A DNA stretch of 64,000 nt from VXYL01 sp963422285 (GTDB lineage: Bacteria > Pseudomonadota > Gammaproteobacteria > Pseudomonadales > Azotimanducaceae), in NCBI GenBank assembly GCA_963422285.2, contig OY729419.2:496001-560000 (forward strand), in the 5' to 3' direction. The notes below the pieces were generated by a model. That model was not told the origin of the DNA. It was given only the letters and a program-made list of their open reading frames with translations, and did no database searches. Positions 8,984 to 17,083 of this stretch are shown piece by piece. Position numbers and translations under genes: made by a program. Numbering within the stretch: the stretch's first letter is position 1; each line of letters starts with the position of its first letter.

Positions 8984-9616
8984 TCAGAAGCCGAGATCGG
9001 TCCACGACAGGCGGCCCGTCATCGGTCGCCGAGTACCGCCACGCGCACGCCCGTAAGTGCTTTGCAGCAGTGCCGTGGCATTGGCGGCGCCGACACCCCG
9101 GGCGGTGATGCGGAACACGTCGATGATTTCCGGCGGTGCCGGCCGATCGATGCTGCCGGCGTCCACGAACGATGCCACCCACTCGACCACATGGCGCGGC
9201 TGTGCGGCGACGCCGGGTAGCGCTTCTGCCACCGCTCGGCTGTTGGAATCGCTCCATGCGTCGGCTCGGCGCCATGGTTCGACCTCGCCGTAGCCAGCAG
9301 CCGAGTACAGGCCTCCGGCACCGCTGGCCGTGAACGACGAAGACGGATCGCCGGGGCTTCCCTGCAGCCATGTTTCGGCCTCCAGCAGGGCCGCCTCAGC
9401 AGCGTGGAAGGCCAGCGCGGCATCGAAGCCGTTGCGGGCCATGCGCAATTCCAGCATGGTGGTCTGCGCTGCGGAGAGAGTGCCGACGGTGAGTGCGAGC
9501 AACAGCGCCAAGGCGACGAACAGCACCATGCCGCGGGTGCTCCCGCGATACGACAAACCGCGGCGCCGGCCCGTCGAAGCTCCGGTACGGCAGCTCGGCG
9601 CCAATGTTCGAGCCAT
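8984..9616 (-). CDS. pilX: Type IV pilus assembly protein PilX
   Basis: Minor pilin of 210 residues. After a basic leader, RGMVLFVALALLLALTVGTL forms the membrane helix and the FHAAEAALLEAETWLQ helix is typical of PilX_N. As in other PilX proteins, the residue at +5 is not Glu, consistent with its role in priming with PilVW. The ATG at 9616 overlaps the pilW stop (ATGA). Last gene of pilE-pilV-pilW-pilX. No PilY1 adhesin follows, which is unusual because PilX and PilY1 normally work together at the pilus tip. Confidence 0.85.
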   Translation of the reverse strand: MARTLAPSCRTGASTGRRRGLSYRGSTRGMVLFVALALLLALTVGTLSAAQTTMLELRMARNGFDAALAFHAAEAALLEAETWLQGSPGDPSSSFTASGAGGLYSAAGYGEVEPWRRADAWSDSNSRAVAEALPGVAAQPRHVVEWVASFVDAGSIDRPAPPEIIDVFRITARGVGAANATALLQSTYGRARGGTRRPMTGRLSWTDLGF

Positions 9617-10746
9617 CAGTTCCGCAACGCTACGGTGCGCGAAAAGGTGCGCGTGAGCGGGCGATCTTGCGCAGTCACCGCATCGACGCTGGACGCGGTC
9701 AAGGAGATCCGCACCGTCCGTACTGCGCTGGCACCGATGGTGCTGGCGCGAACATAGCGGCCCGCAGCACGGACATCGTCATCCGGCGTGGAATCGATGC
9801 CGAACAGCAGCTGCATGTCGTCGATGCCCTGCACCAGTTCCACCGGCGGCGCGGCCGTGGCCTTGCGCCACAGCGCCCATGTCGGCTGGCCGCGGTTGTT
9901 GGCGGCGGCACCGCGAGCTACGAAATACGTTTCGGCAAGAACCCGCGCCACGGTCGCAGCCTGGGGACCAGCGCTGTCGCCGTAGGGAACGCCGGCCGCG
10001 AACAGGGAAGACCCAGCACGGTTGTCGAACGGGCTGCTGCCGGCGGTCCTGGCCAGGGTGGCTTCGCCGCCGCGCTCGGCTACCGAAGTGATGCGGAACA
10101 AAGCCGCTTGGCGACACGTCGAGATCACCGCGAAGTCGTCGGCGTCGAGAGCCGCTTCCTCGTCCGCGACCACCAGCGGATCGCCGGCCGTCGCCACGCC
10201 GCGAAGCAGACGATGGCCGTTGGCTTCAAGGCGGCGAAAAACCACGATGTCGCTGCCCGGTCGCAGCCGGGAGGGATCGATGTCGTTGCGCCCGTTGAAC
10301 GCCGCGGCACCGCCACCCTGCATGGGCAGCGCGGCCAAGCTCGGCTGCCAGTCGTCGAATCCATGTCCGCCACCGGTGCCATCGAAGCTTTCGATCGACG
10401 TCGAGACATCGAACTCCACCACTTGCCGCCAGTCGCCGTTCAGCCCGTTGGCCAGGTTGCCGGCAGTGCCGCAGCCGAGATAGCCGGCGCTCCGAGCCGA
10501 GCGGGCGATGAAATCGAATGCATGGCGCATGGACTCCTGCAAGCGCGCTTGGCCGGCAAGCACAGCCTGGCCGCGGCTGCTGCCAGCGAAGAGCTGCACG
10601 ATGGCGGTGGTCATGACGACGCCTAGCGCTGCTGCCAGCAGCAGTTCGAGCAGCGAGAATCCGGCACTGCGCCGCCCACAGCCGCTCGCCACCGCGCCGG
10701 TCCATGCACGGCCTCGCGCCATACGCGGGGAAGGCGCCACGCTCAT
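9616..10746 (-). CDS. pilW: Type IV pilus assembly protein PilW
   Basis: Minor pilin of about 376 residues. The prepilin site is SAG followed by FSLLELLLAAALGVVMTTAI (Glu at +5), then a MRHAFDFIARSARSAGYLGCG segment typical of PilW. The start ATG at 10746 is chosen because it overlaps the pilV stop in ATGA; an upstream in-frame ATG at 10791 would reach into pilV. The product is expected in the inner membrane before incorporation at the pilus tip. Confidence 0.88.
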   Translation of the reverse strand: MSVAPSPRMARGRAWTGAVASGCGRRSAGFSLLELLLAAALGVVMTTAIVQLFAGSSRGQAVLAGQARLQESMRHAFDFIARSARSAGYLGCGTAGNLANGLNGDWRQVVEFDVSTSIESFDGTGGGHGFDDWQPSLAALPMQGGGAAAFNGRNDIDPSRLRPGSDIVVFRRLEANGHRLLRGVATAGDPLVVADEEAALDADDFAVISTCRQAALFRITSVAERGGEATLARTAGSSPFDNRAGSSLFAAGVPYGDSAGPQAATVARVLAETYFVARGAAANNRGQPTWALWRKATAAPPVELVQGIDDMQLLFGIDSTPDDDVRAAGRYVRASTIGASAVRTVRISLTASSVDAVTAQDRPLTRTFSRTVALRN

Positions 10747-11258
10747 CGCCATCCGCCGACGACAACACTGCGCTCGCCAGCGCTCTGCCAAGTGACGGTG
10801 ACCACGACGACGCCGGCGGCGTCCACCGCAATGGCTCCGTCGCCTGCCGGAAGGCCGGGCTGTCTACGCGGAGCATCCAGCAGGCCGGCGATGCGCATCC
10901 CTTGGCACGATGCTTCGTCGTGCCAGCGGCCCAGCGAGCACTTCCACAGCGCGACATCGAACGCGGCCAGTTCCGCCGGCGTACAGCTGCTCGCCAGGCA
11001 GTCCGCGAACGACGCTGGCGCATCGCCCAAGGCGGCGACATAGTCGGCGTCTGGATTGGCTCGGATGAGTTCCAGCATGTCCTCCGCCAGCAGCAGGGCG
11101 ACGCTGCGTTCCAGGGCGGCGCGGACATTCTGAGAACTCAGCAGCTGCAGCCCGGCGACGCCCAGAGCGCCAACGCCGACCACGAGCACGGCAAGGAGCA
11201 CCTCGATCAGCGAATAGCCGGCTCGACGGCGAGGCGGCAGGGGCGTCAAAGCGTCCAA
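10743..11258 (-). CDS. pilV: Type IV pilus modification protein PilV
   Basis: A 171-residue minor pilin with basic leader, cleavage after RAG, and helix YSLIEVLLAVLVVGVGALGV (Glu at +5). The QNVRAALERSVALLLAEDMLELIRANP segment is characteristic of PilV. Several Cys pairs in the C-terminal domain (DCLASSCTP, WKCSLG, ASCQG) probably form disulfides in the periplasm. It overlaps pilE by 13 bp upstream and pilW by 4 bp downstream, so the cluster is tightly coupled. Confidence 0.88.
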   Translation of the reverse strand: MDALTPLPPRRRAGYSLIEVLLAVLVVGVGALGVAGLQLLSSQNVRAALERSVALLLAEDMLELIRANPDADYVAALGDAPASFADCLASSCTPAELAAFDVALWKCSLGRWHDEASCQGMRIAGLLDAPRRQPGLPAGDGAIAVDAAGVVVVTVTWQSAGERSVVVGGWR

Positions 11259-11704
11259 CTGCGCTCCCCCTCGTCGTCGAAGTCGCCGTCGTCGTTGCGG
11301 TCCCAGCGTTTGGCGCCGGTGCTGTCGGTCTCCAGCATGCCGTCCCCAGCCACCGGACTGGAGTCGCTTGCCGCTATCGCCCGCAGCACGAAACTGCCAG
11401 CATCGGCGACCTGCACAGCGATTTCGTAGTGTTCGGCGGCCACGACGCAGAGATTGGCTGTGACGGCGCCCGTGGACGCATCGCCCATGCCGTCGCCGTC
11501 GCTATCCACGGCGAAGGCGTAGCTCATGGTGGCGTTGGCATGGCGCTCCAGGCCCTGAGCGCAGCGCATGAGGTCGGCCTGGGCGCTGGCACGATGGGCG
11601 CGTACGCTGTAGGCGTTGTAGATCGGCAGCGCCAATGCCGAGACGATGGCGAGAATCGCCAACGCCACCATCAGTTCGATCAGCGACAGTCCCTTGCTTC
11701 GCAT
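11246..11704 (-). CDS. pilE: Type IV pilin-like protein PilE
   Basis: A 152-residue pilin with a very short leader (MRSKG) before LSLIELMVALAILAIVSALA. The mature N-terminus is Leu rather than the usual Phe, with Glu at +5. Only two Cys occur (MRCAQG and NLCVV). Acidic loops DSDGDGMGD and DRNDDGDFDDE resemble calcium-binding loops found in some minor pilins and pseudopilins. It is the first gene of the minor-pilin set, 56 bp after fkpB, so it may be transcribed with fkpB. It could act as a minor rather than major pilin, as PilE does in Pseudomonas. Confidence 0.88.
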   Translation of the reverse strand: MRSKGLSLIELMVALAILAIVSALALPIYNAYSVRAHRASAQADLMRCAQGLERHANATMSYAFAVDSDGDGMGDASTGAVTANLCVVAAEHYEIAVQVADAGSFVLRAIAASDSSPVAGDGMLETDSTGAKRWDRNDDGDFDDEGERSWTL

Positions 11705-11760
11705 GCGCTTCTCCTGGTCCGGACTGGCGCAGCAGCCGACGCGAGGACGCGGGAAGAACG

Positions 11761-12225
11761 CTAGGCAGGCTCGACGCGCAGGATGGTGACATCGAACACG
11801 AGATCGCGTCCGGCCAAGGGATGGTTGAAGTCCACCACCACCGCACCCGCAGTCGTCGACCGCACCACGCCCGGCACCTCGCCAGCCGCGTCGGCAGCCG
11901 CAAAAGCCAGCATCATCCCAGGCTCCAGATCGGCAGCGTTAGGGAAATCAGCCCGACGCAGTGTGCGAATATTCTCTTTTCGGTGTGGGCCGAAGCCCTG
12001 GTCCGGGGCGATCAGGATGCGTTCGTCGTCGCCGGGACGCAGACCGAACAGGGCGCGCTCGAACCCGAACGGCAGATTGCCATCGCCTACCGTGAACGTA
12101 GCCGGCGGACCTCGGCGGGTGCCATCCACCTCCTCGCCACTGGCGAGATGGAGAGCGAAGTGCAGGGTGACGCGAGCGCCGGGGCCGATGGCGGGGCTGC
12201 CCTGGCGGGCAATCAGCCGGCTCAC
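11761..12225 (-). CDS. fkpB: FKBP-type peptidyl-prolyl isomerase (FkpB/SlpA)
   Basis: A 154-residue SlyD-like FKBP. The isomerase domain begins PGARVTLHFALHLASGEEVD, followed by the flap domain (RRADFPNAADLEPGMML) and the closing strand FNHPLAGRDLVFDVTILRV, a hallmark of FkpB/SlyD. It lacks the His-rich tail of SlyD. The start overlaps the lspA stop by 4 bp. FkpB next to lspA is the conserved gammaproteobacterial arrangement; the usual next gene, ispH, is missing and the pilin genes follow instead. Confidence 0.93.
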   Translation of the reverse strand: MSRLIARQGSPAIGPGARVTLHFALHLASGEEVDGTRRGPPATFTVGDGNLPFGFERALFGLRPGDDERILIAPDQGFGPHRKENIRTLRRADFPNAADLEPGMMLAFAAADAAGEVPGVVRSTTAGAVVVDFNHPLAGRDLVFDVTILRVEPA

Positions 12226-12698
12226 GGTGCCAGCTTGCCTCCATCCTGGCGGCGCTTGGCGGCGTCGAAGATCAACAGGCCGATCCAGCCGGCGGCACCC
12301 ATGGTGATGGCGCTGTCGGCAACGTTGAACACCGGGAAGTTGAACCAGCCGTAGTGGACATGCACGAAATCCACGACGCAGCCCCGCAGCAGACGGTCGG
12401 CGAGATTGCCCAGCGCCCCGGCGAGGATCAGACCGTAGCTGGCGCCTTCCAGCCAGCCGCCGCGCAGCCGCGCGATCTCGAATGCCAGGTATGCGGACAC
12501 CAGCACGGCGACGCCGGCGAAGAACCAGCTAGCGCCTTGGAACAGGCTGAACGCGGAGCCGGTGTTGCAGGTGAGCGTCCAGGACAGGAACGGCAGTACT
12601 TCCACGGAGTCGCCGTAGACGAGGCTGCGCCAAGCGATCCACTTGGTGGCCTGGTCCAGCGCCAAGCCGCAAGCGGCGAGGATGTACCAACGGATCAT
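12222..12698 (-). CDS. lspA: Lipoprotein signal peptidase II
   Basis: Inner-membrane aspartyl protease that removes signal peptides from prolipoproteins (including BamD here). The 158-residue protein has four membrane segments and the conserved motifs NTGSAFSLF, GALGNLADRL and FPVFNVADSAI, containing the catalytic Asp pair (NLADR and NVADS). Its ATG at 12698 overlaps the ribF stop (ATGA). In most gammaproteobacteria ileS sits between ribF and lspA; it is absent here. Confidence 0.97.
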   Translation of the reverse strand: MIRWYILAACGLALDQATKWIAWRSLVYGDSVEVLPFLSWTLTCNTGSAFSLFQGASWFFAGVAVLVSAYLAFEIARLRGGWLEGASYGLILAGALGNLADRLLRGCVVDFVHVHYGWFNFPVFNVADSAITMGAAGWIGLLIFDAAKRRQDGGKLAP

Positions 12699-13672
12699 GA
12701 CATCGCTGCGCCGTCGCCGCGGGATGCCCGCAGCGCAGGCTCCGCAAGCGCGGCGAAGTAGGTGCGGGTTTTGTCGATGTCGCAGTCGATCTCCGCCTTC
12801 ATGTCCTCCAAGGACGGAAACCAGCGCTCTTCGCGGATCTTGTGCCGCAAGGTCACCGTCAGCAGCCGCCCGTAGATGTCCTGGTCGAAGTCGAGGATGT
12901 GAACTTCCAGCAGCGGCTCCTTGTTCTCGCCCACGGTGGGCCGAACGCCGATGTTGGCAGCCCCGATGCGAGTGGCGCCGAGCCCATCCACGGCGACGGC
13001 GAAGACGCCGCCGAGCGCCGTCTTGTAGCGTTGCAGGCGGATATTGACGGTGGGGACGCCGATGCCGCGGCCGATCTGGCGACCGTAGACGACCCGCCCC
13101 ATGATGAAGTACGGGCGGCCGAGCAGCTTCTCCGCGATCTCGAAGTCGCCGGCCTTCAGCGCTTCGCGGATGCGGGTACTGCTGATGCGCTCATGATCGA
13201 AAGTCAAGGTGCCCATATGGCTGACGCCGAAGCCGAAGCGGTCGCCGGCCTCCTTGAGCATGGCGTAGTCGCCCTCCCGATCCTTGCCGAACTGGAAGTC
13301 GTCGCCCACCACCACGTACTTGACGCCCAGCATCCCCACCAGGAATCGCTCGATCACCTCGGCCGCGGGAATCAGCCGTGTACGCTCGTTGAACGGGATG
13401 CACAGCACCCGGTCGATGCCCGTGCTGCACAGGATATGCACCTTCTCGCGAAAACGCGTCAGCCGGGCCGGAACGGGAGTGCGTTGGAAGTACTCCCGCG
13501 GCTGCGGCTCGAAAGTGACGAGCAGGCTCGGCGCATCGAGTTCCTCGCTCTTGGCCACCAAATGCGCCAGCAGCATCTGATGGCCGTGATGGATGCCGTC
13601 GAAGGTGCCGATAGTGGCGACGCAGCCAGCGTGGCGGGGACGAATGTTGTGCAGACCGCGAATGATCTCCAT
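12695..13672 (-). CDS. ribF: Bifunctional riboflavin kinase / FAD synthetase
   Basis: Makes FMN and FAD from riboflavin. The N-terminal FAD synthetase domain shows IGTFDGIHHGHQMLL (nucleotidyl-transferase HxGH-like motif) and FNERTRLIPAAEVIERFLV; the C-terminal riboflavin kinase domain shows GRVVYGRQIGRGIGVPTVNI and ANIGVRPTVG. I place the start at ATG 13672 (MEIIRGLHNI), giving 325 residues, in line with the family; the frame is open upstream to 14011 but that extension has no homology-like content. Directly coupled to lspA. Confidence 0.95.
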   Translation of the reverse strand: MEIIRGLHNIRPRHAGCVATIGTFDGIHHGHQMLLAHLVAKSEELDAPSLLVTFEPQPREYFQRTPVPARLTRFREKVHILCSTGIDRVLCIPFNERTRLIPAAEVIERFLVGMLGVKYVVVGDDFQFGKDREGDYAMLKEAGDRFGFGVSHMGTLTFDHERISSTRIREALKAGDFEIAEKLLGRPYFIMGRVVYGRQIGRGIGVPTVNIRLQRYKTALGGVFAVAVDGLGATRIGAANIGVRPTVGENKEPLLEVHILDFDQDIYGRLLTVTLRHKIREERWFPSLEDMKAEIDCDIDKTRTYFAALAEPALRASRGDGAAMS

Positions 13673-14371
13673 GCCGTGGAGTGTGTCGGATTTGCACCCG
13701 ATCCGGCAACAAGCTGTCGAGCCTATCTGTTGAAACCACTCCCTTGCACGGGCCTTGGAGGTATCGATCCGGGGCATCCCGGCCAACGGACGCCCCGCGG
13801 CGGCGGACGCGGCCGGCTGCACACGGTCGGAGGGGACCTGCCCCGGTTCCAGGCCGTCGCTGGCGATGCTTTCGCCACCCGTCGCAGCAGCCGCCAGTCT
13901 GCCAGAACGGCCCCACCGACAGCGCATATCGCCCTTGATGTCATCCGAATCCAGCCTGCCGACGCCGATGGATCGGTCGCCATAGCGCCCCGCAACGCAT
14001 CCTCCGGCCACGGTCGGGCGAAGCCGGATTCGCCAGCCTCGAAAGATTCAGCGCGTTGCCGACCTTGGGTTCCTAGCAGACGCCAAACGCGCCGAGGCCG
14101 AGCCGATCCCCTGGGCGGCATTCCGCGCCAAGGCCACACCGCCAAAACCGACGACGCAGATGCTCCCTGGACTTCATCGTCATCCAAAACGCTTCCGCTT
14201 CAAGCGTGAGGAGCGAGGGCATCTCTTTGCCGTAGGGCGCACCGTCCAGCTGCGCTCGGGACGTGCGAATCCAACTCGTCGGCTTGATCCCTCTGCTGCG
14301 GAGCGCAGCCTTTGGTGATAGTCGCGGTACTGCCAGACCGTATTCTCATATATCAGCGACGGATTCCGGGT
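13673..14371. other. Intergenic stretch upstream of ribF with no recognisable gene
   Basis: Several frames stay open on both strands because of the high GC content, but none has a plausible domain, signal peptide or start context. It probably holds the ribF-lspA-fkpB promoter. The next part of the gap holds the dispersed repeat and the MITE-like insertion. Confidence 0.5.
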
Positions 14372-14670
14372 GGCTCGGTTTGGCTCTGGACAAGCCGCGA
14401 CAGCACGGAGGCCGCCACATATGGCATTCGATAGGGAGTTGCCAGCGAAACCAGCCATGGAGCAAGACGGATGATGGCTGCCAGCCCTTCGCGCATCCGG
14501 CCGCCAGTTCCAGCCATCGACCGATACCGCGGCCAGGCGGGCGGCTTTCGTGCCAGCGCACCACTAAAAGCGCTGCGCCGCACGATCCTCGCGTTGCGTC
14601 GGGGCGGTCTTGGCTGGTTACGCTGGCAATTCCCATTCGATGCTGCCCCATACCCTGCATCTTGTGGTTG
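14372..14670. repeat. Dispersed intergenic repeat, copy 1 (interrupted)
   Basis: The parts 14372-14432 and 14642-14670 together match, at roughly three quarters identity by eye, the uninterrupted sequence at 59913-60002. Shared landmarks are GGCTC-GTT, TGGA-AA-CCGCG, a central ATTCG and the exact end CCTGCATCTTGTGGTTG. The copy is split by the 201-bp element at 14433-14633. It encodes nothing recognisable. Two copies in 64 kb suggest a family of short intergenic repeats in this genome. Confidence 0.65.
14433..14633. mobile_element. MITE-like insertion of 201 bp with terminal inverted repeats and 8-bp target duplication
   Basis: The element is flanked by the direct repeat CATTCGAT at 14425-14432 and 14634-14641. 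Inside lie inverted repeats of about 23 bp, 14435-14457 and 14611-14633, matching at 21 of 23 positions and sharing the core TTGCCAGCG and the end AACCAGCCA. The sequence between has no credible gene. Comparison with the intact repeat at 59913-60002 shows a single uninterrupted ATTCGGT-like site where this copy has the two flanking duplications. It is therefore most likely a non-autonomous element mobilised by a transposase elsewhere. The parent IS family cannot be named from this window. Confidence 0.75.
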
Positions 14671-14809
14671 CGTAATGCGGCATGGCGGCACGGATTCGAA
14701 CTTGGCCGCTGCCGGACTTCGTCTCGTTCGTGGAACGTCCGCAACAGCGATCAGGCGGGATCGAATTCGTTGCCGGCATCACCAGCGAGTTCTGCTGGGT
14801 AGGGCCATC

Positions 14810-16387
14810 CTATGCTCGATGCCTGAGATCGCGGGGACGGACGCCAGCCGCGTACACCGCAGCGGTGTACACCGCCAAGCCACCCAGCACCGCCAGTGCC
14901 AGGGTGCCGATGCGCTCGCCAAGCCCCGCTGCAAGCCAGTAGTCCGGGCCGGGAACCAGCAGCCAGAGGGCAGCGACCATGATCGCCGTGCCGGTGGCGG
15001 CGACAGCCATAGCGCGGGCAAGCGGCCGACCCGGGCGATAGTCGCCGCCGACGATCAAACCGCGAATCAACAGGCCGGCGTTGACGATTGCCGCCATGCT
15101 GGTCGCCAACGCCAACCCGACATGGCCCAGCCACCAGAACGTGGCGAGGCCGAGGGCGATGTTGGTCGCCACCGACGCCACGGCGAACTTCAGCGGCGTC
15201 GTCGTATCCTGGCGAGAGAAATAGCCGGGGGCGGCGATCTTCACCAGCACCAGAGGCACCAGGCCGATGGCGAAGATGCGCAAGGCGGCGGCCGTTCGAT
15301 CCACATCGCGAGGCTGCATTTCGCCGTGCTGAAAGAGCGTGGCCAGCAAGGGATGGGCGAGCAGGGCCAGCGCCGCCGCCGCCGGCACTCCCAGCAGCAA
15401 GCCAATGCGCAGGCCCCAGTCCAGGGTGTCGTTGAACTCCGTCGCCTTGCCGGCGCTGTGCAGGCGCGACAGCGTCGGCAGCAGCACCGTGCCCAGAGCG
15501 ATGGCGACGATGCCAATGGGCAGCTCCATCAGCCGATCGGCGTAGTACAGCCAGGATACGCTCCCCTCCTCCAGCAGGGAGGCCAGCTGGCTGCCGATAA
15601 GCGCGTTCACCTGTCCGGCGGAAGCCGCGAAGGCAGCCGGCACCACCAAGCGGCCCACCTTTCGGGCGCCGGCATGGCGCCAGTCCGGTTTCGGCACTGT
15701 CAGCAGACCAACACGCGCCAGCGACGGCAGCTGGAATAGGAACTGCGCCACGCCAGCCGCGAACACGCCCCAGGCCAGGGCGTAGGCGACGCTGGCGAAG
15801 TCTCCCGCCGCCGCGGCGTCCGCTGCCCATAGCGCCGCCGCGATCAGCGACGCGTTCAGCAGCACCGGCGTAAAGGCCGGTACGGCGTAGCGGTGCGAGG
15901 CGTTCAGCACCGCGCCGGCGAATGCCGTCAGCGAGATCAGAGCGAGATAGGGAAACATGATGCGCGTCAAGTCCACGGCCAGCGCAAACTTCGGCGGATC
16001 GTCGAAGAATCCGAACATGAACACCGCCACCAGCGCCCAGGCACCGACTACTCCCGCCACGGTCACTGCCAGCAGGACGACGCCGAGATTGCCGCCGATG
16101 GCGGCCAGGAACGCCTTCAGCGCTGCTCGGTTGTCTCGCTGCCGGTACTCGGCAAGCACCGGCACGAACGCCTGGGCGAACGCCCCCTCGGCGAACAGCC
16201 GGCGGAAGAAGTTGGGGATGCGAAACGCCAGGAAGAAGGTATCCGCGGCACCAGTGGCGCCCAGCACATGGGACAGCACGATGTCGCGCAGCAACCCGGA
16301 AATCCGCGACAGCGCCGTCATGCTGGCAACGACGCCGCCTTGGGCGGCAACGTCGCGGGACGCGGCAGCCTCGCCGCTGTCGCTCAT
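14810..16387 (-). CDS. murJ: Lipid II flippase MurJ
   Basis: Inner-membrane MOP-superfamily flippase that moves lipid II outward for peptidoglycan synthesis. The 525-residue protein starts at ATG 16387 (MSDSGEAAAS), has a short hydrophilic leader and then the family's N-terminal SRISGLLRDIVLSHVLGATG, with the Arg-rich RIPNFFRRLFAEGAFAQAFV motif, and about 14 membrane helices. It lies upstream of ribF, as is common, but here 1.1 kb of intergenic repeats separates the two. Confidence 0.96.
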   Translation of the reverse strand: MSDSGEAAASRDVAAQGGVVASMTALSRISGLLRDIVLSHVLGATGAADTFFLAFRIPNFFRRLFAEGAFAQAFVPVLAEYRQRDNRAALKAFLAAIGGNLGVVLLAVTVAGVVGAWALVAVFMFGFFDDPPKFALAVDLTRIMFPYLALISLTAFAGAVLNASHRYAVPAFTPVLLNASLIAAALWAADAAAAGDFASVAYALAWGVFAAGVAQFLFQLPSLARVGLLTVPKPDWRHAGARKVGRLVVPAAFAASAGQVNALIGSQLASLLEEGSVSWLYYADRLMELPIGIVAIALGTVLLPTLSRLHSAGKATEFNDTLDWGLRIGLLLGVPAAAALALLAHPLLATLFQHGEMQPRDVDRTAAALRIFAIGLVPLVLVKIAAPGYFSRQDTTTPLKFAVASVATNIALGLATFWWLGHVGLALATSMAAIVNAGLLIRGLIVGGDYRPGRPLARAMAVAATGTAIMVAALWLLVPGPDYWLAAGLGERIGTLALAVLGGLAVYTAAVYAAGVRPRDLRHRA

Positions 16388-16588
16388 GGAAATCGCAGCC
16401 CAGCGGCCCTCGCACCGCCTACCCCCGTTCTCGGCTTGCCTGCACGATTCTTCTGCCAGCAGTTGCTGCCAATGGCATGGCCGCGGCATGGGGTGGTCCG
16501 GACCGATAGATGGCGATACGTCACGACTCCTCGAACCCGTGCGAGGTAAAACGCAGAGCACGGCAGTTCTCGCCGCCAGACAGGGCCT

Positions 16589-17083
16589 TCATGGCTCGCG
16601 CCAATGCGCGGGGTCGCAGCCGCATACGAATGCCACGCGAATGCCGTTGGCCACCAGTAGGCCGTACCCGTTGAGCCAGTCGCTGTCCACCGTGTTCGCC
16701 ACCGGTACCCCCTCGCGTCTGGCGAGCGCGGCGAACTTGCGGTCGTCGGGGTCGAAGCCGGCATCGACCACGGCCTGCGGAAGGTCGACATAGGCGCCGT
16801 CGCTACGCTTGGGAAGATCGACGCGCGTACACGGGTGCCAGTCCCGAAGAACCTCCCGATAGAAGCGGTCGCCGACACCGGGTTGACCGCTTGGATCAAG
16901 GTGCCTGCTGTATTCCGCCAGCATCTCTCCTGCCGCGTCGAGAACCACCCGCTCCCGCTCGTCATGGATGCGCCTGAGAAAGCGGACCGCGGCCTCGCGG
17001 CATTCCAAGGCGACGGGCATCTCCTCTTCGTCGCGCCCATTCGCCACCACCGGAACGTTGGCATCAATGACCCAGCGCTTCAT
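16589..17083 (-). CDS. PIN-like nuclease partner of the upstream ATPase
   Basis: A 164-residue protein starting MKRWVIDANVPVVANG. The acidic residues of a PIN-type nuclease are visible: Asp in VIDANVP near the N-terminus, Glu in the EYSRHL helix region, Asp in FDPDDRKFAAL, and Asp in NTVDSDWLNGYG. The QPGVGDRFYREVL segment recurs in this PIN-like family as I know it. It is probably an RNase or DNase held in check by, or acting with, the ATPase encoded just before it. The ATG at 17083 lies inside the end of that gene, so the two are expressed together. Confidence 0.75.
   Translation of the reverse strand: MKRWVIDANVPVVANGRDEEEMPVALECREAAVRFLRRIHDERERVVLDAAGEMLAEYSRHLDPSGQPGVGDRFYREVLRDWHPCTRVDLPKRSDGAYVDLPQAVVDAGFDPDDRKFAALARREGVPVANTVDSDWLNGYGLLVANGIRVAFVCGCDPAHWREP

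Noticed and set aside
14690..14720. GATTCGAAC resembling a tRNA T-loop
   Set aside because: Flanking bases do not form a T stem and no acceptor or anticodon arms are found around it.
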